In this document: positions 34,180 to 43,139 of the stretch, one piece after another
Position numbering within the stretch: position 1 is the stretch's first letter
Layout: the number at the start of each line of letters is the position of its first letter
NCBI GenBank assembly: GCA_036387475.1
Contig: DASVTR010000012.1
Span: forward strand, 248,001-312,000
Direction of reading: 5' to 3'
Length of the DNA stretch: 64,000 nucleotides
Source: DASVTR01 sp036387475
GTDB lineage: Bacteria; Acidobacteriota; Blastocatellia; Pyrinomonadales; Pyrinomonadaceae
The notes under the pieces: generated by a model
Database searches by the model: none
What the model was told of the DNA's origin: nothing
Seen by the model: the letters and a program-made list of their open reading frames with translations, nothing else
Position numbers and translations under genes: made by a program

Positions 34180-35331
34180 ATGCTGCTCGAATCTCTTGAG
34201 GTACACAATTTCAGGAACCTGAGCGGCAAAATCTTCTGGGGCGATAGCCTCAACATCATCTACGGCGACAACGGCCAAGGCAAAACTAACTGGCTCGAAG
34301 CCATCTATCTTCTCGCCACCACTAAATCTTTTCGCACTTCGCACCTACAGGAAACCATACGCTTCGGTGAAGACCTCGCGGTCGTGCGCGGGAGCGTCCG
34401 TCAGAGCACTGAAGTCTCGCGCGATCTGCAAGTCACCTTTCAGGGCAACACGAAATCCATCTCCGTCAACGGTAAGCGCGAAGCCGTCACGCGTTACCTG
34501 GGCCAACTGCACACCGTCGCCTTTACCGCCGACGAACTCAACATCGTGCGCGGGATGCCCGATGCGCGCCGTAAGTTTTTAGACCGTGGCGTCGTTGCTC
34601 TTCATCCCGCTTACGTCCAAACGCTCGCCGACTACAACCGCGTCATCAAGCAGAAAAACCGTCTGTTGCAGGATGCCGCCGACTCAGAGTTGAGCATCGA
34701 GGAAATCAAAGAACAAATCGCTCCCTGGAACGAACAACTCGTCGCGCTCAGCGCCGAGATTCATCGCTCGCGCACAGACTACGTGGAACGCTTAAAACAG
34801 GGCCTGGAACGAAGGCTTTTCGAGCGCGAAGACATCACCATCCGCTACGTCTCATCGCTCGAAGGCAAGGGCGATTTGACGGACTACGAAGCGCTCATCG
34901 CGGAGCGTTTGCAGCTACGCTTACAGGCCGAACTCGCCTCCGGCTACTCTCTCATCGGCCCGCACCGCGACGACCTGGAGATTCTTTTCGACGGCCACGA
35001 TATGCGTGCTTTCGGAAGCTCCGGCCAGCAGCGTAGCGCGTTGATAATACTTGACTTAGCGGCGATTTCGGTGTATCATTCATGGCATCAGGAATATCCA
35101 CTTTTCCTCATCGATGATGTGGATGCGGAGCTTGATCGAAAGCGTATCGGATACTTGCTGGAATACCTTGAGGGGCGCACACAGACCTTTATCACGACCT
35201 CCAAAGAGAGCCTCGTGGAACAGTTCGTCTCGCGCGCTCACGTTTACCAGATTCAGGGCGGCACGGTCGCTGGCGGCGACCCTTCGGCGGAGTTATTTCA
35301 GACCTCCGCAAAGGCCCTTGAGAGCATCTAA
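34180..35331 (+). CDS. recF: DNA replication and repair protein RecF
   Basis: An SMC-like ATPase that helps load RecA at gaps, 383 residues. It starts MLLESLEVHNFRNLSG, as in the family. Walker A is GDNGQGKTNWLEAIYLL (residues about 32-48), the ABC signature is FGSSGQQRSALIILDLA, and Walker B is PLFLIDDVDAELD. I place the start at ATG 34180 rather than at the GTG 34132, whose extra 16 residues do not fit the family. No clear ribosome site is seen. It is followed by gyrB at 63 bp. Confidence 0.95.
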   Translation: MLLESLEVHNFRNLSGKIFWGDSLNIIYGDNGQGKTNWLEAIYLLATTKSFRTSHLQETIRFGEDLAVVRGSVRQSTEVSRDLQVTFQGNTKSISVNGKREAVTRYLGQLHTVAFTADELNIVRGMPDARRKFLDRGVVALHPAYVQTLADYNRVIKQKNRLLQDAADSELSIEEIKEQIAPWNEQLVALSAEIHRSRTDYVERLKQGLERRLFEREDITIRYVSSLEGKGDLTDYEALIAERLQLRLQAELASGYSLIGPHRDDLEILFDGHDMRAFGSSGQQRSALIILDLAAISVYHSWHQEYPLFLIDDVDAELDRKRIGYLLEYLEGRTQTFITTSKESLVEQFVSRAHVYQIQGGTVAGGDPSAELFQTSAKALESI

Positions 35332-35394
35332 GGTTTAGACAAAAACGGCGCGCTTTTTAGTGCTGATTACAATGCGTTTTCGGAAGATTATTTT

Positions 35395-37869
35395 ATGAGC
35401 AGAAGTATTGAAGAGGAGATTAGTTTGGCTACACCAACATCAACCATCACGAAGAAAAAAAATATGGCCTATGATTCGAGTTCGATTACGGTGCTGGAAG
35501 GACGCGAAGCCGTCCGTAAGCGTCCAGCCATGTACATCGGCTCGACCGGCGATATGGGATTGCATCACTTGGTTTATGAAGTGGTGGACAATTCCATAGA
35601 CGAAGCGCTCGCCGGATACTGCGATACGGTCGAAGTTAATATTCATTTAGACAATTCCATTACGGTTGTTGATAACGGTCGCGGCATTCCCGTTGACTAT
35701 CACAAGGGCGAAAAGAAGTCTGCTGCCGAAGTCGTGATGACCAAGCTGCACGCTGGCGGCAAATTCGATTCCAATGCTTACAAGGTTTCCGGCGGTCTGC
35801 ACGGCGTCGGCGTCTCCTGCGTCAATTTTCTTTCCGAAACACTGCGCCTTGAAATCTGGCGCGACGGCAAAACTTACGAGCAGGAATACGTTCGCGGCAT
35901 CGCCGTCACCAAACTCGAACAAACCGGCAAGACACGCAAGCGCGGCACGAAGATTACTTTCAAGCCCGACACTGAAATCTTCGACACGACCGTCTACAGC
36001 TTCGATAAACTGTCAGAGCGCTTGCGCGAAAAAGCTTTTCTCAACAAAGGCATTCGTATCACCATCAAGGATGAGCGCGAAGAGACGGAGCGCTCGCACG
36101 AGTTTTACTACAAAGGCGGCATCGCAGAATTCGTCAAGCACCTGAACAAGAATAAGACGACGCTCCATGACAAGCCGCTCTACTTCGAGCGCGTCGGCGA
36201 TGCGCTTTCCGTCGAAGTGGCGATTCAATACAACGATGGCTACGACGAGAAGGTCTACTCCTTCGCCAACAACATCAACACCGTTGACGGCGGCACGCAC
36301 CTCTCAGGCTTTCGTTCAGCCTTCACCCGCACCATCAACGCCTATGCTCAATCATCCGGGCTAGCCAAGAATTTCAAAGGCTCGCTTTCAGGCGATGACG
36401 TGCGCGAAGGTTTAGTGGCCGTCATCTCCGTCAAGTTGCCGCAGCCGCAGTTTGAGGGACAGACCAAAGGCAAGCTCAATTCGGACGTGAAGGGGGCGGT
36501 CGAATCGTTCTTGAACGAGCGCCTGACGGAATTCTTTGAGCAGAACCCGACCGTCGCACGAAAAATCGTCGGCAAGGCCGTAGACGCGGCTCGTGCGCGT
36601 GAAGCCGCGCGCAAGGCCCGCGAGATAGTCCGCAAAGGCGCAATTGGCTCGACCATGCTCCCCGGCAAGCTGGCCGATTGCCAGGAACGCGACCCGCAGC
36701 TATGCGAGATTTACATTGTCGAAGGAGATTCCGCAGGCGGCTCTGCCAAACAGGGGCGCGACCGTAAGAATCAGGCCATCCTCCCGTTAAAAGGTAAAAT
36801 CTTGAACGTCGAGAAGGCCCGCTTCGACAAAATGCTCGGTCACGGCGAGATAAAAACGCTGATTACGGCGCTCGGAACAGGCATCGGCAAAGATGATTTC
36901 GACCTCGGCAAGCTGCGTTATCACAAAATCATTTTGATGACGGACGCCGACGTTGACGGCTCGCATATACGCACGCTGCTCCTGACCTTCTTTTATCGGC
37001 AAATGCCGGAATTGGTTGAAAACGGCCACATTTTCATCGCTCAACCCCCGTTGTTTAAAGTAAAGCGAGGTAAGAAAGAGGAGTACATCAAGGACGAAAG
37101 GTCTATGGTGCGCTACATGATGCGGCAGGCGACCGCCGACATGAAGGTTAAATCGGCAGGCTCGAATACCGTCATCGAAGGAAAAGATTTGGCTCGCGCT
37201 CTGGAGCAGATGGTGGAATTCAAGCGTTACTGCGAAAAGACCGCGCGCCGTCTGGGCGGCGATAGCCGTATGCTAGACACGCTTCTTGAAGCCCTCGCCG
37301 GAAGAAAGGGTATCCTGCGACGGGAGGACGTGACGCTACGCAACGTCTTTGAAAGCGAAGACGATGTGGCAAGGCTCGAAGGGGCTTTGGCCGCGAAGCG
37401 CTACAAGACAGACCTCACGGAAGACGAAGAACACGGCATGTGGGAGATAGAAACCACGTCTGATTCCGGTGTCACAGTGTGCATTGACTGGAATCTGGCG
37501 AGCTACGTAGAGTTTCAGAAGGCAGTCGAACTCTACAAGACGCTGGAAGACCGTCTGGCCGCGCCTTTCATGGCCGGAGAAAATGGGACGAGCGAACACC
37601 TGGAGACGCGCGAAGCTCTGCTTGAGCGCGTGCTGGCAGCAGCCAAGAAGGATTTAACCATCCAGCGTTATAAGGGCTTAGGCGAGATGAATCCCGAACA
37701 GCTTTGGGAGACGACTATGAACCCTGAAAAGCGTACGCTCCTTGAAGTGAGGGTGGATGATGCCGTGGAAACGGACGAAATCTTCACGGTGCTGATGGGC
37801 GATGCGGTCGAGCCGCGCCGCCGCTTCATCGAAGACAATGCGCTCGACGTGAAGAATCTGGATGTCTAG
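35395..37869 (+). CDS. gyrB: DNA gyrase subunit B
   Basis: The ATPase subunit of gyrase, 824 residues. The N-terminal GHKL ATPase has EVVDNSIDEALAG and DNGRGIPVDYH, the transducer domain follows, and the TOPRIM domain has IVEGDSAGGSAKQGRDR and MTDADVDGSHIRTLLL. The C-terminal part carries IQRYKGLGEMNPEQLWETTM, the gyrase tail. It has the longer E. coli-type layout with an insert between TOPRIM and tail. The annotated ATG at 35395 lies 69 bp before a second in-frame ATG (35464, MAYDSSSITVLEGREA), which is an alternative start. Two hairpins end the transcript. Confidence 0.97.
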   Translation: MSRSIEEEISLATPTSTITKKKNMAYDSSSITVLEGREAVRKRPAMYIGSTGDMGLHHLVYEVVDNSIDEALAGYCDTVEVNIHLDNSITVVDNGRGIPVDYHKGEKKSAAEVVMTKLHAGGKFDSNAYKVSGGLHGVGVSCVNFLSETLRLEIWRDGKTYEQEYVRGIAVTKLEQTGKTRKRGTKITFKPDTEIFDTTVYSFDKLSERLREKAFLNKGIRITIKDEREETERSHEFYYKGGIAEFVKHLNKNKTTLHDKPLYFERVGDALSVEVAIQYNDGYDEKVYSFANNINTVDGGTHLSGFRSAFTRTINAYAQSSGLAKNFKGSLSGDDVREGLVAVISVKLPQPQFEGQTKGKLNSDVKGAVESFLNERLTEFFEQNPTVARKIVGKAVDAARAREAARKAREIVRKGAIGSTMLPGKLADCQERDPQLCEIYIVEGDSAGGSAKQGRDRKNQAILPLKGKILNVEKARFDKMLGHGEIKTLITALGTGIGKDDFDLGKLRYHKIILMTDADVDGSHIRTLLLTFFYRQMPELVENGHIFIAQPPLFKVKRGKKEEYIKDERSMVRYMMRQATADMKVKSAGSNTVIEGKDLARALEQMVEFKRYCEKTARRLGGDSRMLDTLLEALAGRKGILRREDVTLRNVFESEDDVARLEGALAAKRYKTDLTEDEEHGMWEIETTSDSGVTVCIDWNLASYVEFQKAVELYKTLEDRLAAPFMAGENGTSEHLETREALLERVLAAAKKDLTIQRYKGLGEMNPEQLWETTMNPEKRTLLEVRVDDAVETDEIFTVLMGDAVEPRRRFIEDNALDVKNLDV

Positions 37870-37883
37870 TTTTTGATACAACA

Positions 37884-37932
37884 GAAGCGTGGCGTGTCAG
37901 GCTCGCAGGCGAGATTTGACACACCACGCTTC
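37884..37932 (+). terminator. Hairpin after gyrB
   Basis: GAAGCGTGGCGTGTCA (37884-37899) pairs with 37917-37932 with one mismatch, and an inner CTCG/CGAG stem extends it. It lies 15 bp after the gyrB stop. No T-run follows, so the next hairpin may be the true terminator. Confidence 0.55.
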
Positions 37933-37972
37933 ACAGTGTAAACTGGGCTTCCTTTTCCTCCTGTGAATCTTG

Positions 37973-38006
37973 CCGCTGCATACTGGAGTATGCAGCGGAT
38001 TTTTTG
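37973..38006 (+). terminator. Strong rho-independent terminator of gyrB
   Basis: CCGCTGCATAC (37973-37983) pairs perfectly with GTATGCAGCGG (37988-37998) around TGGA, and is followed by ATTTTTTG. This is a textbook intrinsic terminator for the rightward dnaN-gyrB direction. Confidence 0.9.
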
Positions 38007-38061
38007 TCCCCAAAAACAGGAAAATCCGCCAGATTCATCAGATAATTCTCAAGAGCCGTCG

Positions 38062-38310
38062 CTATTTTTCATCGTCCGGCGTGCGCGTGGCCGTATATTC
38101 GTCCAGGTCTATCCGCTCGGATTCTGTAATCCCTTGCTGGTTGTAGTAGCCGCCGGGCGCAAACTGCCCTGATTCGCCGATGTCCAGCGAGCGTTGTTCA
38201 TGGGATGGGCTGACCGCTTCCGTGGCCGTCGGCGCTGTCTTCGGCTTCAAGCCCTCATCTGCGCTGCTGTCATTAAGTGAAGAGTCTCTCTGATTATCAT
38301 TATCTACCAT
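38062..38310 (-). CDS. Small hydrophilic hypothetical protein
   Basis: An 82-residue acidic, hydrophilic protein with no membrane segment and no motif I recognise. It is rich in Ser, Asp, Glu, Thr and Pro, with a central GQFAPGGYYNQQGITESERIDL region, and is probably largely disordered. Its ATG overlaps the end of the MEMO1-AMMECR1 gene by 11 bp, which suggests coupled translation and a shared operon. No function is assigned. A chance ORF is possible, but the coupling and start position favour a real gene. Confidence 0.55.
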   Translation of the reverse strand: MVDNDNQRDSSLNDSSADEGLKPKTAPTATEAVSPSHEQRSLDIGESGQFAPGGYYNQQGITESERIDLDEYTATRTPDDEK

Positions 38311-39760
38311 TATGTGTGCTCCTTGATTCTAAGGTTGTAAGTGGACGCGCCGACTCGCGGTAGCGTTCGACGCGGAAACGGGAAAGCTTGAGCGGCGTGC
38401 CGGGAACGATTCCTGCTTTGCGCGCGGCGATGTCAACCTGCTGGCGCGCCGTCTCGACACCCTGTATGTCCGGCAGCAGCAGCCCGCGCCGCCTGCCTTC
38501 TTCATCTTCGACGATCACTCCGTAAATGGCCGGGTCTAAGTCTTCAAATTCCGCCGGTTCGGGGGCGTAAAGCACGTCAACCGAGTAACGCAGATTGGAG
38601 AGTTCGGAGGGCGCGACGGGCTGAAAGCGCGGGTCACGCGTGGCGGCGCTGATGGCATTGGCAATCAACTCTTCGGCAAGAGTTTTCTTGACAGGCTCGA
38701 TTGTGCCGATGCAGCCGCGCAAGTCTCCCGTAAGAGTTTTGAGAGAGACGAAGCAGGCAGCGCGTTGATTGAGCAAGTCAGAAGAAGTGGACGGCGGCTC
38801 AATAATGATTCCTTCGCGAATAAAAGCTTCGACGGCGCTGCGTGCAAGCACCGGCATCTCTTCGCCATCCGAACTGGCGGCTTCCTGTTTAGATGTAGCT
38901 TCCTGATTAGATTCGGTTATTCGCTCACTACCAACTTCGGCCTCTTCATCTGAGCCGCGAGCCTGCAAGAGTTGCGCGACCATGTAGCCGACGCCGAAAG
39001 GGGCTTCGTAGTGCAGGACATCACAGTTTGCTTTCAACCCTCGCGTTGCGCCAAAGGCGACGAGCATCGAGCGGTAGCCACATTCACCCGCCAGCTTTCG
39101 CAAATTCTGGTCGATGTTGACAATTCGTTCCGGTTGGCAATCGTGCAGGCTGGCGACCACTTCTTCGTCAAAGAGATGCGCCTGCGGTTGGTATCCAGCG
39201 GGCGCTTCGGGTTTCAAGCGGTGGCTCAAATCGCCGCTGGCGACGAGCGCTGCGGGCCTGCCTGTGGCCTCTACCGCGCGTCGTATGCAAGAGCCAAAGC
39301 GCAGGTGGTCTTCGTTGGATAGAAAATTATAGCCGAGCGCGACGAGCCGCCCGCGCCAGCCATTACGTTGCAGAAAATAGAGCGGGACGGCTGTGCCGTG
39401 ATCCAACTCATAGCCCTTGATGCCAACAACTTCATAACCCTGCTCGGCGGCGGCGCTCATGATTGATTGCAGCAACTCTTCATCAAGCGGAGCTTCGACT
39501 TTCGTTTCAGGCGCGCGAAAGTTGGCGAAGTCGCCATACAAAATTGAGTCCTGATAGGTAACGAATGCGCGCGCGTCGAGCGGCGCATGAGGCGAGATCA
39601 TGACGACGGTTTCAGCGCCGCTCTCAATGAGACGCAACGTGAAATCGCGCATGGCATCAATCGAGCCGCGCACTTCCGAAGCCGCCTCGCGCCCGACTTC
39701 GGGAACCATAATCGGCGGGTGCGGCACGATGCCCGCAAAGACGATGGAATGCGTACTCAT
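38300..39760 (-). CDS. MEMO1-AMMECR1 fusion (AmmeMemoRadiSam proteins B and A)
   Basis: A 486-residue fusion. Residues about 1-270 are a MEMO1/LigB-like domain related to class III extradiol dioxygenases (HSIVFAGIVPHPPIMVPEVG, VMISPHAPLDARAF, LVASGDLSHRLKPEAPAGY), with the metal-ligand-like His residues in PHPP, SPH and SGDLSH. After an acidic linker (EEAEVGSERITE), residues about 300-480 are an AMMECR1 domain with ACFVSLKTLTGDLRGCIGTIEPV, seen as TGDLRGCIGTIEP. The family is linked to a radical SAM enzyme of unknown product in many genomes; that partner is not in the window. I chose ATG 39760 because the longer frame from 39886 reads into non-coding sequence. A small gene overlaps its end. 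Confidence 0.88.
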   Translation of the reverse strand: MSTHSIVFAGIVPHPPIMVPEVGREAASEVRGSIDAMRDFTLRLIESGAETVVMISPHAPLDARAFVTYQDSILYGDFANFRAPETKVEAPLDEELLQSIMSAAAEQGYEVVGIKGYELDHGTAVPLYFLQRNGWRGRLVALGYNFLSNEDHLRFGSCIRRAVEATGRPAALVASGDLSHRLKPEAPAGYQPQAHLFDEEVVASLHDCQPERIVNIDQNLRKLAGECGYRSMLVAFGATRGLKANCDVLHYEAPFGVGYMVAQLLQARGSDEEAEVGSERITESNQEATSKQEAASSDGEEMPVLARSAVEAFIREGIIIEPPSTSSDLLNQRAACFVSLKTLTGDLRGCIGTIEPVKKTLAEELIANAISAATRDPRFQPVAPSELSNLRYSVDVLYAPEPAEFEDLDPAIYGVIVEDEEGRRRGLLLPDIQGVETARQQVDIAARKAGIVPGTPLKLSRFRVERYRESARPLTTLESRSTHNGR

Positions 39761-40038
39761 CTTTCGACCAAAGCAAACCGAAAGTGTGCACAGGCACGCT
39801 CTTAAATCAACGCATCGAAAAAGGACGAAGACCTCAGGTCGCGCGACACCTGAAAGCGCAGACATCCACGACAATGAGGGAAACAAATTTTGGGGAACAG
39901 CCGCATTCTATCACACGCCGCAGCATAGCCCACAAGCCTCTTATTGCGCCGCGATGGAAAATCCATCTATGATGTTTCGCCGAAGAAAATAGATTTGGAA
40001 AATTGCTATCAGGGTTTTCGGCGACGGAGAAGTTTTGA

Positions 40039-41262
40039 ATGGCCGGGACGGATAAAAAGTTCGAGGTATTGATTGTCGGCTGTGGGCCAGCCGGGTCATT
40101 TGCGGCTGAACATCTGGCGCGCAGCGGTGTGCGCGTGGCGCTCTTTGACGGGCGGCCCGCTAACGAGCCGAAGGCTTGCGGCGGCGGCGTCACATCAAAG
40201 GCTTTGAAGGCTTGGCCGCAACTGCTCAAAGCCGTAGGGCGCACGATTGATGAAGTGGAGATGTATTCGCCCGCTGGAAAAAAATTGCGGCTGAAACTCG
40301 AAGAGCCGTTTGCCATCTATTCGCGCACGGCGTTTGATTCCTACCTGCGCGAGCGTGCGCTCGACGCCGGGGCGCGAATCTTCAACGAGCGCGTCTCGCT
40401 TCAAGCGCGGGCGAGCGAAGAAGATGATTGGATTGTCAGAAACAGAAGCGGCAAACGTTGGAGCGCGCCGTTGCTCGTCGCCGCTGACGGCGCAAACAGC
40501 CCGATTGCGAAAAGGCTGGCAGGCGCGTTGCCGCCCGCCGAGATGGAAGTCGCCTTCGGCTACCGCGCGCCGCTGCCGAAGGAAGAACATGCGCCGACCG
40601 TTATAGCTTTTCTGCCGGGCTGGGCCGGTTACGCCTGGGCCTTTCCGCGCGTAGATCATCTCTCGTTCGGCATTGCGACATCACAGGACGCGTTCGATCA
40701 CAAAGCGCTTGACCGCCTGCTCTGGGATTTCATGGTCGGCTATTACCGCACACGCGCCGACGAGACTGCCGGGCTTTGGGCCGCAAGAGCCGAGGACAAG
40801 GCGCGCGACGAGTTGATTAAAGAGAAGCTTCAAGGTGCGGTTGAAAAATACGCGGCGCGCATTCCCGGACTCGCGGCAGAGACTTGGAACACGCGGCGCG
40901 CAGCAGGCAGGGGTTGGGCGCTGTTGGGCGACGCGGCGGGTTTTGCAGACCCAGTGACGGGCGAGGGCATTTACTATGCGCTCCGCTCGGCAGAGCTTTT
41001 CGCGAAAGCCTATCTGATGGGCCAACCCTGTGATTATGAGAATCTCTGGCGTAATGACTTCGGGCGCGAGTTAAAGCGGGCCGCAGAGATGCGCCGCCGC
41101 TTTTACGGAAGCTTCTGGGGAGCGCCCTTTACGGAAAGAATGATTGAACTGGGCCGCGCGCATAGCGGCATCCGGCGCGTCCTGCGCGAACTGGTCGCAG
41201 GCGATCAGGGCTACGTCAATCTCAAACGCAAACTGGCCCGCAGCGTCGTCTGGCCGCGATAA
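40039..41262 (+). CDS. Geranylgeranyl-reductase-like FAD-dependent oxidoreductase
   Basis: A flavoprotein of 407 residues, of the same superfamily as the gene at 9369-10592. It starts with the Rossmann motif VLIVGCGPAGSFAAEHLARSG and the family motif KACGGGVTSKAL, where the Cys-Gly-Gly is typical of geranylgeranyl reductases. The FAD motif GDAAGFADPVTGEGIYYAL is intact. Members reduce isoprenoid double bonds or act as reductases for quinone and lipid side chains. No isoprenoid synthase is adjacent, so the substrate is open. The gene faces the leftward AMMECR1 fusion from a 278-bp gap that has no further recognisable feature and probably holds two divergent promoters. Confidence 0.82.
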   Translation: MAGTDKKFEVLIVGCGPAGSFAAEHLARSGVRVALFDGRPANEPKACGGGVTSKALKAWPQLLKAVGRTIDEVEMYSPAGKKLRLKLEEPFAIYSRTAFDSYLRERALDAGARIFNERVSLQARASEEDDWIVRNRSGKRWSAPLLVAADGANSPIAKRLAGALPPAEMEVAFGYRAPLPKEEHAPTVIAFLPGWAGYAWAFPRVDHLSFGIATSQDAFDHKALDRLLWDFMVGYYRTRADETAGLWAARAEDKARDELIKEKLQGAVEKYAARIPGLAAETWNTRRAAGRGWALLGDAAGFADPVTGEGIYYALRSAELFAKAYLMGQPCDYENLWRNDFGRELKRAAEMRRRFYGSFWGAPFTERMIELGRAHSGIRRVLRELVAGDQGYVNLKRKLARSVVWPR

Positions 41263-41266
41263 GGAA

Positions 41267-41347
41267 ACGATGAAGTAGGAACGATGAACGATGAACTAGA
41301 AAGCAGTTGACTTCAATTCATCGTTGCAGCGTTCCTCCTTCATCGTT
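41267..41347. repeat. GATGAAC-family heptad inverted repeat, copy 2
   Basis: ACGATGAAGTAGGAACGATG on the left (words CGATGAA, GTAGGAA, CGATGAA, CGATGAA at 7-bp spacing) folds onto TTCATCGTTGCAGCGTTCC and CTTCATCGTTG on the right. It lies between converging genes and reaches into the stop of the 96-residue gene, so it may be the shared terminator. Confidence 0.75.
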
Positions 41348-41630
41348 GTTTTTCGTCTTCGTCGTGTCCGAGCAATAAGGCTCTGGCCTTGTCGAGCGCG
41401 CTGGCGTTGTCCAGGACGAGGTTGAGGGCGCGTAGAATTTTTGCGGGCGGATGAGAGCGTGCTTCGGAGAGCATGGTCAGGAGCTTGGGCATTTCGCGCA
41501 GGCCCTGTACGACGTAGAGCGCGATTTTCTCTGCCTCAAGGCGGTCGCGTCCCTGGCCCATCAGTACCATGACGAGCCTTTGCCGCGCGTCCTCGAACAT
41601 ATCAAATTCTAAGCTGGTGTCGTCAATCAT
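41340..41630 (-). CDS. Hypothetical protein, 96 residues
   Basis: A short, mainly helical protein (EDARQRLVMVLMGQGRDRLEAEKIALYVVQGLREMPKLL, shown here only as far as MVLMGQGRDRLEAEKIALY) without a signal peptide, membrane span or recognised motif. It has heptad-like hydrophobic spacing and may bind a partner. It is the last gene of a leftward run that begins with the NUDIX-lactamase fusion, 99 bp after the thioesterase. I do not recognise the family; codon use looks like that of its neighbours, so it is likely real. Confidence 0.6.
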   Translation of the reverse strand: MIDDTSLEFDMFEDARQRLVMVLMGQGRDRLEAEKIALYVVQGLREMPKLLTMLSEARSHPPAKILRALNLVLDNASALDKARALLLGHDEDEKQR

Positions 41631-41729
41631 CGCTCGCTCCCAATAGTTTTACAGGCTCGTTTATCTGGACGCGATACAGCCGGAGACTTTGCGCTTTGCA
41701 CACTGAGTCTTGCCAGCGGCTTTCGGCCT

Positions 41730-42170
41730 TCACCTCTGCTCATCGCTTGGCCTTGTGTAAGGCGCGAGGCGGCGCTTTAGTTCTGCGGGAACGGGGACGG
41801 TTTCAAACGTATCGCGGCGGACGGCGACGAGGACGAAATGTGCCTCTGCGATTATCTCTTCCGCGCCTTTGCGCCGCACTTCAAAGTTAAGCCGCAGCGA
41901 TTTTGTGCCGATGCGTCCGACGTAGACGGAGACTTCCAGCAAATCGTCCAACTGCGCGGCGTGGCGAAAGTCGCATTCCAGATGCGCGCGCGGCAGCCAG
42001 ATGTCCAATTCATCGAACATCACGCTATAGGGCAAGCCGACTGAGCGAAAAAGCTCGGTCTCCGCGAATTCAAAAAAGCGTATGTAAGCGCCGTAAAAAA
42101 TGATCCGCGCCGCGTCAACGTCACCCCAGCGGACGCGCTCTTCAATACTAAACTTTAAGAATTTATCCAT
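41730..42170 (-). CDS. Hotdog-fold acyl-CoA thioesterase (4HBT/YbgC type)
   Basis: A 146-residue thioesterase of the 4-hydroxybenzoyl-CoA/YbgC group, hydrolysing acyl-CoA or acyl-ACP thioesters in the cytosol. The active-site stretch is RWGDVDAARIIFYGAYIRFF, where the second Asp aligns with the catalytic Asp of the R-x-x-D-x-D motif and the usual Tyr/Phe pairs follow. The central beta strands (LEVSVYVGRIGTKSLRLNFEV) fit the hotdog sheet. A heptad repeat separates it from the hydrolase gene. The acyl substrate is unknown. Confidence 0.85.
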   Translation of the reverse strand: MDKFLKFSIEERVRWGDVDAARIIFYGAYIRFFEFAETELFRSVGLPYSVMFDELDIWLPRAHLECDFRHAAQLDDLLEVSVYVGRIGTKSLRLNFEVRRKGAEEIIAEAHFVLVAVRRDTFETVPVPAELKRRLAPYTRPSDEQR

Positions 42171-42236
42171 TGATTCATTTAATCATTGATTCAATGGACA
42201 AATGATTAAATGAGCCAATGAATCAATGAATCAATC
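42171..42236. repeat. TGATTCA/TTGATTC heptad inverted repeat
   Basis: The 66-bp hydrolase-thioesterase spacer is entirely built from words such as TGATTCA, TTTAATC, ATTGATT and, on the right, ATTAAATGAGCCAATGAATC, which pair with each other. It begins right before the thioesterase start codon. Confidence 0.7.
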
Positions 42237-42238
42237 TT

Positions 42239-43036
42239 CTATGGTTGAAGTGTTTGAAGAAAGTCTGCGAGCGAGCGGTTGAATTCTGCGGGACGCTCGA
42301 TGTTGGAGATGTGCGCCGCGCCGCTGATGACTTCAAGACGCGAGCCGCGAATCTCGCGGCGCATTAGCTCTGCATCCTGCCGAGGCGTCAGCTTATCAAG
42401 GCTTCCGACGATGATAAGCGTGGGCGCTAGAATGCCCGGCAGGAAGTCTGTCTGGTCGCTGCGCGCAGCCATGCCTTGGAGCGCGGCTGCTGCGCCTTGC
42501 GGGTTAGTGCTCGTTATCATACGGCGGACGCGTGAGACCGTGTTGGGTTGCTCGGCAAGCGTGGCGGGTGCGAGCACTTTCGTTAAAAAGGAGTCGGCGA
42601 TTGCTTCCATCCCGTCGCGCAGGATTGTTTGCGCCTGTTCCATACGGCTGCGGCGGGCTTCGTCCGTATCGGCTTGCGGGCGCGTGTCCGCGAGGATGAG
42701 AGCGCGAACGCGCAAGGGGAAGCGACGATAGAAAGAGAACGTCACGTAGCCGCCCATCGAGAGACCGCCGACGACTGCACGCCGAATCTCAAGCTCATCA
42801 AGGAGCGCGGCCACGTCGCGCGCCATCTCATCCATCGCTGCCACATCGCCCGCCGCTGTCGTTTCGCCCAAGCCACGCAGGTCAGGTGTGATGACGCGGT
42901 AGCTATCGCTCAAGACTTCGACCTGCTCACGCCACATCGAGCGATTGAACGGATAGCCGTGAAGCAAAACGACGGGCTGGCCTGACCCTTCGTCATCGTA
43001 AGCCATTTCGATTCCACGCACCCTCGCGCTTTTCAT
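42239..43036 (-). CDS. Alpha/beta hydrolase
   Basis: A 265-residue alpha/beta-hydrolase of the 3-oxoadipate enol-lactonase-like group. The oxyanion strand is VVLLHGYPFNRSMW, the nucleophile elbow is GGLSMGGY (Ser near residue 95), the acid is probably Asp in IIVGSLDKLTP, and the catalytic His is in SGAAHISNIERP, so the triad is complete. A cap domain lies between. No aromatic degradation genes are near, so enol-lactonase activity should not be assumed; esterase or lactonase is a safer label. It follows the vWA gene in the same direction after a heptad repeat. Confidence 0.88.
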   Translation of the reverse strand: MKSARVRGIEMAYDDEGSGQPVVLLHGYPFNRSMWREQVEVLSDSYRVITPDLRGLGETTAAGDVAAMDEMARDVAALLDELEIRRAVVGGLSMGGYVTFSFYRRFPLRVRALILADTRPQADTDEARRSRMEQAQTILRDGMEAIADSFLTKVLAPATLAEQPNTVSRVRRMITSTNPQGAAAALQGMAARSDQTDFLPGILAPTLIIVGSLDKLTPRQDAELMRREIRGSRLEVISGAAHISNIERPAEFNRSLADFLQTLQP

Positions 43037-43057
43037 AATCTATCGCCACCTCTCTGA

Positions 43058-43138
43058 AACGATGAAGTCGGAACGATGAAGGATGAACTGTTAAGAGCTT
43101 GTCTTTCATTCATCATTCCGCGTTCCGCGTTCATCGTT
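43058..43138. repeat. GATGAAC-family heptad inverted repeat, copy 3
   Basis: The words CGATGAA, GTCGGAA, CGATGAA, GGATGAA lie on the left and TTCATTCATCATTCCGCG with GTTCATCGTT on the right, pairing across the vWA-hydrolase spacer. The sequence GTCTTTCATTCATC is shared with copy 4 at 63793-63868. Confidence 0.75.
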
Positions 43139-43139
43139 A

